64,000 nucleotides of DNA from an uncultured Massilia sp. (GCA_946481275.1 CAMLMV010000008.1:112383-176382); one strand, 5' to 3'; shown: positions 46,216 to 56,331, numbered from the stretch's first letter. The notes: generated from the sequence alone by a model not told the origin. Translations and numbers: made by a program.

Positions 46216-48459
46216 TCAGGCGGCGCGCGTCAGCGCGTCGCTGCCCAGCCACTCGATGAGTGCCTCGGGCGCGAGCGGGCGCGCGAACAGGTAGCCCTGC
46301 GCGAGCGGACATCCGAGCGTCTGCAGGATCTGGGCCTGGACCTCGTCTTCCACACCCTCGGCGATGATCGACAGGCCCAGGTTGCGGCCCAGCTCGATCA
46401 CCATCTCGGCGATGCTGCTGCCCCGTGCCGCGTCCGTGATCTCGGTCACGAACGCGCGGTCGATCTTGAGGCGGTCCACGCACAGGCGCTGCAGGTAGGA
46501 AAGCGACGAGAAACCCGTGCCGAAATCGTCGATGGCGATCGACACGCCCGTGCGCTTGATTTCGGCGAGGCGCTCGATCAGCAGGTCGGGTTCCTCCATC
46601 GCCATCGATTCCGTGATCTCCAGCTCGACTCTTTCGGGCGGCGCGCCCGTATCGAGCAGTGCCTGGCGCAGCATGTCGATGAAATGCGGGTGGCGGAACT
46701 GGACCTGCGACACGTTGATCGACATCGTGAAGTCGAGGTGGCCCGCCGCGCGCACGCGCACGAGTTCCGCGCACGCTTCGCGCAGCACCCACGCGCCGAT
46801 GTCGATGATCAGGCCGGAGTATTCGGCGATCGGGATGAACCGGTCGGGCGGGACGAAGCGGCCGTCTTCCGTGCGCCAGCGCAGCAGTGCCTCGGCACCG
46901 AATGCGCGGCGCGCGGCCAGTTCCACCTGGGGCTGGTACGCGAGGAACAACTCGCCGCGCGCGAAGCCGCCGCGCAGCGCGTGCATGAGACGCACCCGTT
47001 CGCGGATCTCCACGCCCATGCCGCGCGAAAAATAGAAATGGCCGCCGCGCCGCTGGCTCTTCGCGCGCTTCAGCGCGATGTCGGCGTCCTTCAGCGCGTC
47101 GGCCGCGGTGCCGTCGTGTTCCAGCAGGCGCACGAGGCCCAGCGTGGCGGACACCTGCACGTCCTGGCCTTCGATCGAGAACGGTGCCGCGAACAGGTCC
47201 TGTACCGTGGCCGGATCGATCAGGGCGGCCTCGCCGAGCAGGCAGAAGATGTCCCCGCCGATGCGTGCCAGCGCGATCTGGGCATCCAGGCGCGTGCGCA
47301 GCCGCTGCGCCACCGCGACCAGCAGCGCGTCGCCGAACTGGTGCCCGAGGGCGTCGTTCGTTTCGGCGAACTGGTCGATGTCGACGAGGCACAAGGTGGC
47401 GTCGGCGCGCGACTGCAGGCTGTCGTCGATGAGTTCGACGAGGCGTGTCCGGTTCGGCAGGCTCGTGAGGCCGTCGTAGAACGCGGCGCGGTGCAGGGCG
47501 GTCATCAGCGCGACGTTGTCCAGCCCGACGGCGATGCTGCTCGTGAAGACGTCGATGAGGCCGCGGCGCAGGGCGTCCAGCGGACGCGCGAGCCGCAGCC
47601 AGGCGGCGAAATGGCGATGCGCCTTGCTGGAAAAGTACAGGGCGAGGTGGTCGGATTCATACAGGTTGCGCCGTTCGGCCAGTGCGCGGGCGATGGCGGC
47701 GGCCGGGCCCTGGCCGCCGGTCGCGAGCATGCCGTCGCGCGCGAAGTCCGCGCTGGGCCCGCAGCTGGCCAGCACCTGCCAGCCGACGCTGCCCGTGCCC
47801 GGCGGACAGGCGCACAGCACGCCGTCCGCCGGCTGGCCGGCGAGGGCGGCCACTTCGCGCAGGATGCCGAGGGTCATTGCGCCGACGGAGTGCAGGGCCA
47901 TCAGTTCCGTGTTCGCGCGCACGACTTCGGCGAGACCGGTGCGGCTGTCTTCGAGCGCGCGGATCTGTTCATAGGCGCGGATCGCCGCCGCCACGCTCGT
48001 GTACAGCTTCGTGCGGGTGAGTTCGGACTTGGTGCGGTAATCGTTGATGTCGTAGCCGCGGATCGCATCCATCTCGGGCGCATAGCCGGGCTGGCCGGTG
48101 CGCAGGATGATGCGCACGTCGTGGCGGCCGAGCGTGTCGCGCACGTGGCGCACGAGGTGCAGGCCCGCGTCGGCCTGTTCCATCACGACGTCGAGCAGGA
48201 TCACGGCGATGTCGCGCTCGCGGGCCAGCACGTCCATGGCCTCGGCGGCGGAATACGCATGCAGGAATTCCAGCGGCCGTCCGTGCATCTCCAGCGACCC
48301 GAGCGCAAACGTCGTCGTCGAGTGGACGTCGGCATCGTCGTCGACGACCAGCACGCGCCACGCGCCGCCGTCCTGCACAGGCGCGTCTGCCGGCGTTTCG
48401 TCTGCGAACACCAGGTCATCGTCCTGTGCGGCGCCCGGGGGCGTGTTCGATGCGGGCAT
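46216..48459 (-). CDS. Response regulator with DUF3369, degenerate GGDEF and EAL domains
   Basis: This 747-residue signalling protein has a receiver (about 36-155, phosphoacceptor Asp90 in VILLDVVM), DUF3369 (about 165-330), a GGDEF-type domain (about 330-490), and an EAL domain (about 500-745). The cyclase signature is GGDIF at 401-405 instead of GGDEF, so diguanylate cyclase activity is doubtful. The phosphodiesterase motifs look intact: AEALLRW, LEITES, IAIDDFGTGFSSL, LKIDRAFV and IAEGVE. It probably hydrolyses cyclic-di-GMP under control of an unlinked histidine kinase. It is monocistronic and divergent from aroC. Confidence 0.92.
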   Translation of the reverse strand: MPASNTPPGAAQDDDLVFADETPADAPVQDGGAWRVLVVDDDADVHSTTTFALGSLEMHGRPLEFLHAYSAAEAMDVLARERDIAVILLDVVMEQADAGLHLVRHVRDTLGRHDVRIILRTGQPGYAPEMDAIRGYDINDYRTKSELTRTKLYTSVAAAIRAYEQIRALEDSRTGLAEVVRANTELMALHSVGAMTLGILREVAALAGQPADGVLCACPPGTGSVGWQVLASCGPSADFARDGMLATGGQGPAAAIARALAERRNLYESDHLALYFSSKAHRHFAAWLRLARPLDALRRGLIDVFTSSIAVGLDNVALMTALHRAAFYDGLTSLPNRTRLVELIDDSLQSRADATLCLVDIDQFAETNDALGHQFGDALLVAVAQRLRTRLDAQIALARIGGDIFCLLGEAALIDPATVQDLFAAPFSIEGQDVQVSATLGLVRLLEHDGTAADALKDADIALKRAKSQRRGGHFYFSRGMGVEIRERVRLMHALRGGFARGELFLAYQPQVELAARRAFGAEALLRWRTEDGRFVPPDRFIPIAEYSGLIIDIGAWVLREACAELVRVRAAGHLDFTMSINVSQVQFRHPHFIDMLRQALLDTGAPPERVELEITESMAMEEPDLLIERLAEIKRTGVSIAIDDFGTGFSSLSYLQRLCVDRLKIDRAFVTEITDAARGSSIAEMVIELGRNLGLSIIAEGVEDEVQAQILQTLGCPLAQGYLFARPLAPEALIEWLGSDALTRAA

Positions 48460-48571
48460 TGCTGCGTCTCCAGGTTAAGCTCGGTCGTGGCGAACTAGTA
48501 TATCTGCAATGGTATCAAGTCAGGTAAGAAAATTCCACATGGAAACATTTTTATTGATGCAAGTAGTCAAT

Positions 48572-48601
48572 TTACCGTCGCTGTGTCCATGCTGGTAAAA
48601 T
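48572..48601 (+). promoter_or_regulatory. Possible promoter of aroC
   Basis: TTACCG (48572-48577), an 18-bp spacer and TAAAAT (48596-48601) lie 35 bases before the aroC start. This is a moderate sigma-70 match in the AT-rich gap between two divergent genes. Confidence 0.35.
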
Positions 48602-48635
48602 CTTCCATTCCATTCGCACAACCCAACGAGATTCC

Positions 48636-49730
48636 ATGTCCGGCAACACACTTGGCAAGCTGTTTTCCGTAACCACTTTCGGCGAATCGCACGGTCCCGC
48701 AATCGGCTGCGTGATCGATGGCTGTCCGCCGGGACTGACGTTGTCCGAGGCCGACATCCAGCCGGAGCTGGACCGTCGCAAGCCGGGCACGTCGCGCCAC
48801 GTGACGCAGCGGCAGGAAGCCGACCAGGTGAAAATCCTGTCCGGCGTCTACGAAGGCGTGACGACGGGCACGCCGATCGCGCTGCTGATCGAGAACACCG
48901 ACCAGCGCAGCAAGGACTACGGCAACATCGCGGACACGTTCCGTCCGGGACACGCGGACTACACCTACTGGCACAAGTACGGCGTGCGCGACCCGCGCGG
49001 CGGCGGCCGCTCGTCCGCGCGCCTGACGGCACCGATCGTCGGCGCCGGCGCCATCGCCAAGAAATGGATGCGGGAGAAATTCGGCACCGAATTCCTGGGC
49101 TGCATGAGCCAGCTGGGCGACATCGCCGTCCCGTTCCAGGATTTCAGGCACGTGCACGACAACCCGTTCTTCGCCGCGACGTCCGACGCCGACCTGATCG
49201 CGCGCATGGAAACGGCGATGGACGACTTGCGCCGTGCCGGCGACTCCATCGGCGCCCGCATCGACGTGGTGGCGAGGAATGTCCCGGTGGGCCTCGGCCA
49301 GCCGATCTACGACAAGCTCGACGCCGACATCGCGTACGCCATGATGGGCATCAATGCGGTGAAAGGCGTGGAGATCGGCGCCGGTTTCCACTCGGTCGCG
49401 CAGAAGGGGTCGGAACACGGCGACGAACTGACGCCGCAAGGATTCGTCGGCAACAACGCGGGCGGCGTGCTGGGCGGGATTTCGACGGGCCAGGACATCA
49501 CGGTGTCCATCGCGATCAAGCCGACGTCGTCGATCCGCACGCCGCGCCGTTCGATCGACAAGCAGGGCAATCCGGTGACGGTCGAAACGTTCGGCCGCCA
49601 CGACCCGTGCGTGGGCATCCGCGCGACGCCGATCGCGGAAGCGATGCTGGCGCTGGTGCTGATCGATCACGCGCTCATGCATCGCGCCCAGTGCGGCGAC
49701 GTGCATGTGGATACCCCGCGCCTGCGCTGA
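48636..49730 (+). CDS. aroC: Chorismate synthase
   Basis: This enzyme catalyses the last step of the shikimate pathway, EPSP to chorismate, using reduced FMN. The 364-residue protein carries the family signatures: [19 protein letters not shown] near the N-terminus, [30 protein letters not shown] (about 105-134), and a C-terminal [23 protein letters not shown]. Length is normal. It stands alone, with a strong terminator 18 bases after the stop. Aromatic amino-acid genes are not nearby. Confidence 0.97.
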   Translation: MSGNTLGKLFSVTTFGESHGPAIGCVIDGCPPGLTLSEADIQPELDRRKPGTSRHVTQRQEADQVKILSGVYEGVTTGTPIALLIENTDQRSKDYGNIADTFRPGHADYTYWHKYGVRDPRGGGRSSARLTAPIVGAGAIAKKWMREKFGTEFLGCMSQLGDIAVPFQDFRHVHDNPFFAATSDADLIARMETAMDDLRRAGDSIGARIDVVARNVPVGLGQPIYDKLDADIAYAMMGINAVKGVEIGAGFHSVAQKGSEHGDELTPQGFVGNNAGGVLGGISTGQDITVSIAIKPTSSIRTPRRSIDKQGNPVTVETFGRHDPCVGIRATPIAEAMLALVLIDHALMHRAQCGDVHVDTPRLR

Positions 49731-49747
49731 GCGGGACGCAAAATACG

Positions 49748-49773
49748 AAAAAGGCGCCGCGGCGCCTTTTTTT
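49748..49773. terminator. Bidirectional rho-independent terminator
   Basis: Five A's, GGCGCC-GC-GGCGCC, and seven T's. It lies between the convergent aroC and HDOD genes and serves both. Confidence 0.9.
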
Positions 49774-49787
49774 ACGTGTGGCCGGTT

Positions 49788-51281
49788 TCAGGCCCGGCTC
49801 GCCACCGCTTCCACCGGCTGCCGCCGCTCGACGGTCTTCACGACGAGCGCGCGCAATTCGTTCAGCAGCGAGAACTCCGTCTGGCTCAGGTACACGGACG
49901 GGAAGCGGTCGTCCCAGTCGCCGTAGATGAAGCCGACCGGTTCCCCGCGCGTGCACAGCGGGATGATGACGAAGCAGCGGGCTTCGGACAGCGAGCCTTT
50001 CCACCAGCCCGGCAGCTTGCTCGAGAACTTCGGGTCGCGCGCGTTCTCGATGAAGATCACGCGGTCGCTGCCGAGCGAGGCGAAGAACACGTTCGGTTCG
50101 TACGCGTCGTCGAACGACAGCTTCGGCACGAGTGTCTTGGCGTTGTCGCCCAGGCCGATCTTGGCCGTGTAGCGGCCGTCGCGGCGGTTGCGCAGGAAGC
50201 CGAACGCGCGCGTGAACGACAGCCCGTGGTACGCGGTCTCGATCGCCATCGACACCATCTGGCCCGGCGTGGCGGCGGCGGCGGCGTCGCGCATGTCCGC
50301 CACGCCGTTCAGAAGAATCTTGTTGCCGGCCTCGCGCATGCGCGTGACGGCGGCGGCGCGGGCGCGCTTCTCGGGCGGATTCGCGAGCGGCGCGATCGAC
50401 AGGTCCGCGGCCGCCTCGACCTTCGCCTTCTCGATGGCGCCGACGATGTTGTCCGGCTCGACGCCGATCAGCGGCGCGAACCCTGCGGCCAGCAGCTTCA
50501 CCTGTTCGGCGCCCGCTTCGTCGCCATGCCACAGGCTCTCCGCACACTGGGACGACATCGTGCCGAGGGCGGCGAGCCAGTCGTCGTGGCCGAAGTCGGC
50601 ACCGCGCTCGCCCGGCTCCACGCGGCGCATGCCGGCGATCAGGTTGCGCGGCAGGCCCCAGTGTTCGGCCGTGGCGCGGCCGATCTGTTCGAGCGACAGG
50701 CCCAGTTGCGCGATGGCGGCCGGGTCGACGTCGCCGGCGCCTGCGGCCTGCTGCATCAGGGTCCAGTGCTCGGGCAGGTAGAACGTGACCATCATCCGGC
50801 CCAGGGAGTGGAGGATCGAGCACACGACGGCTTCTTCCGGGTCGCGCGTGGCCGCTTCCGCCGCGACCTGGTGCGCCACCATGCCGGCCAGCACGGCCTT
50901 CTCCATCTCGATGTGGGCCTGCAGCGAGTCCGGCGTGGATTTGCTGAGTTCCTCGATCAGCTTCAGGCCCAGGGCCAGGTGGCCGATCGCTTCCGTGCCC
51001 AGCACCAGGATGGCCTTGGAAACGGTGTTGATGCGCTGGCCGAAGGCCGAGTACATGCCGCTGTTTGCCAGGCGCAGCACCTTCTGCGTGAGCACGGGGT
51101 CGGACAGCACCGTCTGGGTCATGGAAAAGTCGCGCTCGTCCTCGCCGCGCATGGAGGCGAGGATGGCGTTGATGGCCTTCGTGAAGCCGGGCATGTCGCC
51201 GCGCCGGCGGATCCGCTCCCACAGCAGGGCGAGGGTGGCGTCGGCTTTCGGCGATCGTTCGATGGTAGCAGTCTGGTTCAT
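49788..51281 (-). CDS. HDOD-domain signalling protein with GAF-like C-terminus
   Basis: This 497-residue protein has an HDOD domain (about 20-220): SMTQTVLSDPVLTQKVLRLANSGMY, VSKAILVLGTEAIGHLAL and ILHSLGRMM. It lacks the HD dyad of true phosphohydrolases, as is normal for HDOD. The C-terminal third (about 335-490) looks like a GAF domain, with SLSEARCFVIIPLCTRGEPVGFIYGDW. HDOD proteins often act in cyclic-di-GMP or two-component networks without enzymatic activity. It overlaps the preceding GGDEF/EAL gene by four bases: its ATG at 51281 lies in that gene's end region (ATGA), so the two are coupled. The start is chosen for MNQTATIERS and this coupling. Confidence 0.88.
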   Translation of the reverse strand: MNQTATIERSPKADATLALLWERIRRRGDMPGFTKAINAILASMRGEDERDFSMTQTVLSDPVLTQKVLRLANSGMYSAFGQRINTVSKAILVLGTEAIGHLALGLKLIEELSKSTPDSLQAHIEMEKAVLAGMVAHQVAAEAATRDPEEAVVCSILHSLGRMMVTFYLPEHWTLMQQAAGAGDVDPAAIAQLGLSLEQIGRATAEHWGLPRNLIAGMRRVEPGERGADFGHDDWLAALGTMSSQCAESLWHGDEAGAEQVKLLAAGFAPLIGVEPDNIVGAIEKAKVEAAADLSIAPLANPPEKRARAAAVTRMREAGNKILLNGVADMRDAAAAATPGQMVSMAIETAYHGLSFTRAFGFLRNRRDGRYTAKIGLGDNAKTLVPKLSFDDAYEPNVFFASLGSDRVIFIENARDPKFSSKLPGWWKGSLSEARCFVIIPLCTRGEPVGFIYGDWDDRFPSVYLSQTEFSLLNELRALVVKTVERRQPVEAVASRA

Positions 51282-53011
51282 GTGAGGCCCGCCCGTAATT
51301 CGTCCGGCAGCAGTTCCGTGTACAGGTTTTCCTTGAGCGCGGCCATGGCCACGTGGGCCGGCATCGGCTTCCCGGTCAGGTAGCCTTGTACGTAGTCGCA
51401 TCCGCGCGACTCGACGTAGGTCAGTTGTTCTTCGGTCTCGACGCCTTCGGCCACGACCGACAGGTCGAGGTGCTTGGCAAGGTCGAGCACGGCGTTGCAG
51501 ATCGCCGCATCTTTCGTCGAGGCAGGCAGGTCCTTGATGAAGGCGCGGTCGATCTTCAGCACCGAGATCGGGAAACGCTTCAGGTAGGCGAGGCTCGAAT
51601 AGCCGGTGCCGAAGTCGTCGATCGCGATGCGGGCGTTGCGTTCGGCCATCTTGCCGAGGATCGCCTCGGCGTGTGCCGGATCGATCATCAGCGTGCCTTC
51701 CGTGATCTCGAGCACGAGCTTGTCGCCGGGCGCGCCGGAAAAGGCGAGGGCGTCGTCCAGCACGCTGAGGAAGCGGTCGTTGCGGAACTGGCGCGGGCTG
51801 ATGTTGACGGAGATGTACAGGTCGCGCTTGGCCACTTCCTCGAACTGGCGCAGCTGCACGAGCGCCGCCTTCAGTGCCCAGGCGCCGAGCAGGTTGATGA
51901 GGCCATTGGTCTCGGCGATGGGGATGAAGCGCACGGGCGGCACCATGCCGAGCGTCGGATGCTTCCAGCGCATCAGCGTCTCGAAGCCTTCAATCTGGCG
52001 CGTGCGGCTCGATACGATCGGCTGGTAGTACAGCAGGAACTCGCCTTCGCGCACGGCCTGGAACATCGCCGCTTCGAGCGAGATGTCGTGCTGCGGCAAA
52101 CCGTTTTCGCGCACGCTGTAGACGACCGCGCGGCCCTTGCCCGTTTCCTTGGCGCGGCCCATCGCGGCGTCGGCCAGGGCGATCAGGCGGATCTCGTCCT
52201 CCGCGTGGTCCGGGTAGATCGACACGCCGACGGACGCGCCCAGGTACACCGTATGCCCGTCGACCTCGAACGGCGATTGCAGCGCGGCCAGCAGGCGGCC
52301 GCTCACGAGCTTGATCTGGTCCGGCGTGAACGTGCCCGGCAGGACGGCAACGAACTCGTCGCCGCCGACACGGGCCAGCGTGTCGCTGTCGCGCAGGGTC
52401 TTGCGCAGGCGGCTCGCGGCCTGGCGCAGCACGGCGTCGCCGACCGGGTGGCCGAGGCCGTCGTTGACCTTTTTAAAACCGTCCAGGCCGATCGTGGCCA
52501 CGCAGAAGCCCTGGCCCGAGCGGCGCGCGTTGGCGATCACCATGCGGATCCGGTCGGACAGCAGCAGGCGGTTCGGAAGTTCCGTCAGCGCGTCGTGCGT
52601 GGCCATGTGGCGCAGGCGTTGTTCGGTCGCGCGCTGGGCCGACATGTCGCGGCCGACGGCCAGTAATTCCTGGCTGCCCGGGAGCAGGCCGATGCGCAGC
52701 TCGAACCAGACGTCCTTGCCGGCGCAACGCAGCCGCACTTCGACGAGCACAGGGTCGCTCGCGGTGCCGGCATCCACGAGCGCATTGCGCAGGGCGGCCT
52801 GGTCGACGTCGACGGCGAGCGTCGTCAATACGGTGCCGGCCAGCGGCTGGGTGCCGAACGTGCGCTGGGCGCGCTGGCTGGCATGGCGGATCAGGCCGGA
52901 GGGGTCGAGGCGGAACGCGACGTCGCCCACCGCCTCCATGTAGCCGTCGGGACTTGCCGCCGGGGCCGCATGGCGCGGATCGTTCGGTACTGCGGGTGAA
53001 CTGGCGCGCAT
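51278..53011 (-). CDS. PAS-GGDEF-EAL cyclic-di-GMP protein
   Basis: This 577-residue protein has a PAS-like N-terminal domain (about 20-140), a GGDEF domain (about 145-310) with intact GGDEF at 216-220, and an EAL domain (about 320-565). The EAL signature reads ETL (Glu344, in FETLMRW). Other phosphodiesterase residues appear present (LEITEGTLM, IAIDDFGTGYSSLAYL, LKIDRAF, VAEGVETEEQL), so both activities remain possible. No membrane segments or signal peptide were seen. It is the upstream gene of a coupled pair with the HDOD protein. The ATG at 53011 is chosen over a TTG 24 codons earlier. Confidence 0.9.
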   Translation of the reverse strand: MRASSPAVPNDPRHAAPAASPDGYMEAVGDVAFRLDPSGLIRHASQRAQRTFGTQPLAGTVLTTLAVDVDQAALRNALVDAGTASDPVLVEVRLRCAGKDVWFELRIGLLPGSQELLAVGRDMSAQRATEQRLRHMATHDALTELPNRLLLSDRIRMVIANARRSGQGFCVATIGLDGFKKVNDGLGHPVGDAVLRQAASRLRKTLRDSDTLARVGGDEFVAVLPGTFTPDQIKLVSGRLLAALQSPFEVDGHTVYLGASVGVSIYPDHAEDEIRLIALADAAMGRAKETGKGRAVVYSVRENGLPQHDISLEAAMFQAVREGEFLLYYQPIVSSRTRQIEGFETLMRWKHPTLGMVPPVRFIPIAETNGLINLLGAWALKAALVQLRQFEEVAKRDLYISVNISPRQFRNDRFLSVLDDALAFSGAPGDKLVLEITEGTLMIDPAHAEAILGKMAERNARIAIDDFGTGYSSLAYLKRFPISVLKIDRAFIKDLPASTKDAAICNAVLDLAKHLDLSVVAEGVETEEQLTYVESRGCDYVQGYLTGKPMPAHVAMAALKENLYTELLPDELRAGLT

Positions 53012-53343
53012 TGTCGAAATATCTGCTTTCAAATCTTGGCAGTAGCTGCCTTTAATGCTGGAGTGTACCAAAACAACAAGCAATGTATCACTGAAAGATT
53101 CCAGCCGGCACTAAAAAGCACAATGCCTCGTCACTTTCCATCCATGCTTGATACGCCGCAGGGCCGGGATCGGGATGGCCGCGCTTGCCCCGCTCATGGC
53201 TTTACGCTAGCCTCGTTGCCGATCCGATAACCTGGCGCATGGGCTCGAAGGGTTATTGTCGCCGATGTAGTGCAAAGTAGAAACTTTTGTGCCGATCATA
53301 TGATGCTCAGTTGCAACAAACCGGCCCATCCGGAGGAGACGCC
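53012..53343 (+). other. Intergenic stretch without a supported gene
   Basis: These 332 bases lie between the divergent GGDEF/EAL and aidB-like genes. Only a short frame of 64 codons with no family features occurs. A weak promoter-like pair, TTGTCG (53256-53261), a 16-bp spacer and TAGAAA (53278-53283), points at the aidB-like gene. Its ribosome site GGAGGAG lies just before 53344. Nothing else was recognised. Confidence 0.5.
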
Positions 53344-55044
53344 ATGAACCGATTCGATACCCACGAGGTTTTCAACCAGGCGCCGCCGTTCGGTGACGTC
53401 AACCTGTTCGCCTGTGATCCGGCGCTGCGCGAAGGGCTGGCGCGCGAGGGTGCCGGCTGGGCGGAGGACGCGCTCGGGCGCCTGGGGCAGGAACTCGGCG
53501 CCGCCGCCGTGCTGGACCTCGGCCGGCTGGCGAACGACAACCCGCCGCGCCTCGTCAATTTCGACCGCGGTGGGCATCGCGTGGACGAGGTCGAGTTCCA
53601 TCCGGCATGGCACGAGCTGATGCGCCTGCTGATCGAAAACGGCGCCCACTCGCTGCCATGGGAGCAGGCGCGGCCCGGCGCCCAGGTCGCGCGCGCGGCC
53701 GCCTACCTGCTGTTCGGCCAGGTCGAGAACGGCTCGCAATGTCCCGTGACGATGACGTACGCGTCCGTCCCGGCATTGCGCCAGCACCCGGGCATCGCGG
53801 CGCACTGGCTGCCGAAGATCCTGTCGCGCACCTACGACCCGCGCTCGCTGCCCATCGGGCAGAAGCAGGGCGCCCTGATCGGCATGGGCATGACGGAAAA
53901 ACAGGGCGGCACCGACGTGCGCGCCAACACGACGCGGGCAACGCGCATGAACCCGGCCGTCGCGGAGACCCGGTTCGGCGCCGACTGGCGCGACGCGTGG
54001 AGCCTCGTCGGCCACAAATGGTTTTTCTCGGTCCCGCAATCGGATGCGCACCTCGTGCTGGCGCAGGCGGACGAGGGCGGCAGTGCGGGTCTCTCGTGCT
54101 TTTTCGTCCCGCGCTTCCTGCCGGACGGCACGCGCAACGCCATTCGCGTCCAGCGCCTGAAGAACAAGGTCGGCAACAAGTCGAACGCGTCGTCCGAAGT
54201 GGAATTCTGCGACGCCGTCGGCTGGATGATCGGCAAGGAAGGGCGGGGCATCCCGACGATCCTCGAGATGGGCAGCCACACGCGCCTCGATTGCGTGCTG
54301 GGTTCGGCCGGCATCATGCGCGCAGCGCTGTGCCACGCGCTGCATCACGCGCGGGGGCGCAGCGCGTTCGGGCGCAAGCTCGCCGACCAGCCCCTGATGC
54401 AGAACGTGCTGGCCGACCTGGCGCTGGAATCGGAAGCGGCGACCGCGTTCGCGCTGCGGCTGGCGCGCTGTTTCGACCCGGGGCCGGATGGCGCCGTCGA
54501 CCCGCACGGGGCGCTGCTGGCCCGCATCCTGACGCCGGCCGGCAAATACTGGCTGTGCAAGCGCGGCCCGGCGTTCGGTGCGGAGGCGATGGAAGTCATG
54601 GGCGGCAACGGCTATGTCGAGGACGGCCCGTTGGGGCGCCTGTACCGCGAATTCCCCGTCAACTCGATCTGGGAAGGCTCCGGCAACGTGATGTGCCTCG
54701 ATGTGCTGCGCGCGTTCTCCAAGGGGCCGGAGACGCGCGACGCGCTGGCGGCGGAACTGGCGCTCGCCGCAGGCCGCGACAGCCGGTTCGACGCGTATTG
54801 CACGCGCCTGCTGGACGGGCTGGCGACGCTCGCCGCCGACGAGTTCGGCGCGCGCCGCCTCGCCGAGCACCTGGTCGTGGCCGTGCAGGCGGGCCTGCTG
54901 CTGCGCCATGCGCCGGCGTTCGTCGCCGACGCGTTCGTGGCGTCGCGCATCGCCGTGGACGTCGGCGGCGCGTTCGGCCGGCTGCCGGGCGGGGTCGACT
55001 GCGGTGCGATCCTCGCCCGTGCCCTGGTGGATGAGCGGCGATAA
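53344..55044 (+). CDS. Acyl-CoA dehydrogenase-family protein, AidB-like
   Basis: This is a 566-residue flavoprotein of the AidB branch of the acyl-CoA dehydrogenases. It has HEVFNQAPPFGDVNLFACDPAL at the N-terminus, MGMTEKQGGTDVRANTTRA in the middle domain, HKWFFSVPQSDAHLVLAQ, and VMGGNGYVEDGPLGRLYREFPVNSIWEGSGNVMCLD at the C-terminus. E. coli AidB (541 residues) binds FAD and DNA, and is induced in the adaptive response to alkylation. Weak isovaleryl-CoA dehydrogenase activity is also reported. Whether this homologue shares the DNA role is unknown. No Ada-type gene is nearby. The start at 53344 follows a strong GGAGGAGA site. Confidence 0.88.
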   Translation: MNRFDTHEVFNQAPPFGDVNLFACDPALREGLAREGAGWAEDALGRLGQELGAAAVLDLGRLANDNPPRLVNFDRGGHRVDEVEFHPAWHELMRLLIENGAHSLPWEQARPGAQVARAAAYLLFGQVENGSQCPVTMTYASVPALRQHPGIAAHWLPKILSRTYDPRSLPIGQKQGALIGMGMTEKQGGTDVRANTTRATRMNPAVAETRFGADWRDAWSLVGHKWFFSVPQSDAHLVLAQADEGGSAGLSCFFVPRFLPDGTRNAIRVQRLKNKVGNKSNASSEVEFCDAVGWMIGKEGRGIPTILEMGSHTRLDCVLGSAGIMRAALCHALHHARGRSAFGRKLADQPLMQNVLADLALESEAATAFALRLARCFDPGPDGAVDPHGALLARILTPAGKYWLCKRGPAFGAEAMEVMGGNGYVEDGPLGRLYREFPVNSIWEGSGNVMCLDVLRAFSKGPETRDALAAELALAAGRDSRFDAYCTRLLDGLATLAADEFGARRLAEHLVVAVQAGLLLRHAPAFVADAFVASRIAVDVGGAFGRLPGGVDCGAILARALVDERR

Positions 55045-55131
55045 AACTTCGACAAACGACGGGACAAACTGGGATAATGCTCGCCATTTACCAAATAACC
55101 ACGCCGCTGCCACAAGCGCCGGCCATGCATA

Positions 55132-55782
55132 ATGAAACAAGATCCGCGCTTCCCGAACCTGTTCATCCTGAACCATCCCCTGATCCAGCATAAGCTGTCG
55201 CACATGCGCGACCGCGGCACGTCCACGCGGACGTTCCGCGAATTGCTCAGGGAAATCACGCTGCTGATGGGTTACGAGATCACGCGCGACCTGCCGCTGA
55301 CGACGCGCCAGATCGACACGCCGCTGATGACGATCGACGCGCCCGTCATCGCGGGCAAGAAGCTGGCCATCGTGCCCATCCTGCGTGCCGGCGTCGGCAT
55401 GAGCGACGGCCTGCTGGAGCTGGTGCCGTCGGCCCGCGTCGGCCATATCGGCGTCTTCCGCGACCCGGACACGCACCTGCCCGTCGAATACCTCGTGCGC
55501 CTGCCGGACACGACCGAGCGCACGTTCATCCTGTGCGATCCGATGGTAGCGACGGGCAATTCGGCCGTGTACGCCGTCGACGTGCTCAAGAAGCGCGGCG
55601 TGACGGACGACCAGATCATCTTCCTGGCCCTCGTCGCGGCACCGGAAGGCGTGGAAGTCTTCCACAAGGCCCATCCTGACGTGAAGCTGTACGTGGCCTC
55701 GCTCGACAGCAACCTGAACGACCACGCGTATATCGTGCCCGGCCTGGGCGATGCCGGCGATCGTATCTTTGGTACGAAATGA
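55132..55782 (+). CDS. upp: Uracil phosphoribosyltransferase
   Basis: This enzyme salvages uracil to UMP using phosphoribosyl-pyrophosphate. The 216-residue protein shows [33 protein letters not shown], the PRPP-binding loop [13 protein letters not shown] (about 138-150), and [27 protein letters not shown] at the C-terminus. Length fits the family. Its stop overlaps the start of an Hpt-domain gene by four bases (ATGA), an unusual partner. No transporter (uraA) is adjacent. Confidence 0.97.
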   Translation: MKQDPRFPNLFILNHPLIQHKLSHMRDRGTSTRTFRELLREITLLMGYEITRDLPLTTRQIDTPLMTIDAPVIAGKKLAIVPILRAGVGMSDGLLELVPSARVGHIGVFRDPDTHLPVEYLVRLPDTTERTFILCDPMVATGNSAVYAVDVLKKRGVTDDQIIFLALVAAPEGVEVFHKAHPDVKLYVASLDSNLNDHAYIVPGLGDAGDRIFGTK

Positions 55783-56153
55783 GTTCGACTGCGGATGCCG
55801 AATTCTTCGCGCGCCTCGCGGAGCTGAACGATAAATTCGCGGCGAGCCTGCCGCAGACGCTCGGCCGCCTGTCGGCCGCGCGCAACGCCTTCGACCCGAA
55901 ACGGCCCCCTGTGGCGCTGATCGAGCAGATGCATGCGGTGCTGCACACGCTGGCGGGCTCGTCCGCCACATTCGGATTCCGCATCCTCGGGCAGCAGGCG
56001 CGCATGCTGGAACAGCGCCTGCGCGTGCTGACGACGTTCGACGCCGTCGCCCCGGAAGAGTGGGAAGCGTGGCTGTCCGAGCTGGACGTGTTCATCGCCT
56101 GGGGCAGCGTCGACCCAAAGGCCGCTTACCCGAACGACGAGTCCGCCGTATAG
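55779..56153 (+). CDS. Hpt-domain phosphotransfer protein coupled to upp
   Basis: This 124-residue all-helical protein fits a histidine phosphotransfer domain. The conserved motif is [13 protein letters not shown] (about 55-67), where the histidine would be phosphorylated, followed by the long helix [15 protein letters not shown]. No other domain is present. Such single Hpt proteins relay phosphate between hybrid kinases and response regulators encoded elsewhere. None lies nearby. It starts inside the upp stop codon, so the two are translationally coupled. The pairing with a nucleobase salvage gene has no known rationale. Confidence 0.78.
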   Translation: MSSTADAEFFARLAELNDKFAASLPQTLGRLSAARNAFDPKRPPVALIEQMHAVLHTLAGSSATFGFRILGQQARMLEQRLRVLTTFDAVAPEEWEAWLSELDVFIAWGSVDPKAAYPNDESAV

Positions 56154-56331
56154 CGCCACAACAAAGCACCTGTCCCAGAATCGTTTGATTTAGGACAAAC
56201 TTTATCTGCTTCCATGCCCTATATTTTGCGTACTGCCGACGCAAATGGGATCCGCAAAATGGTTGGCTTCAGGAATTGTTACGGGTCCGGGTTTTATTTT
56301 GCGAAAACCGTGTACATGTGGGTTTATTCGG

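Noticed and set aside
53036..53230. A 64-codon frame between the GGDEF/EAL and aidB-like genes
   Set aside because: No ribosome site, family resemblance or conserved context was visible.
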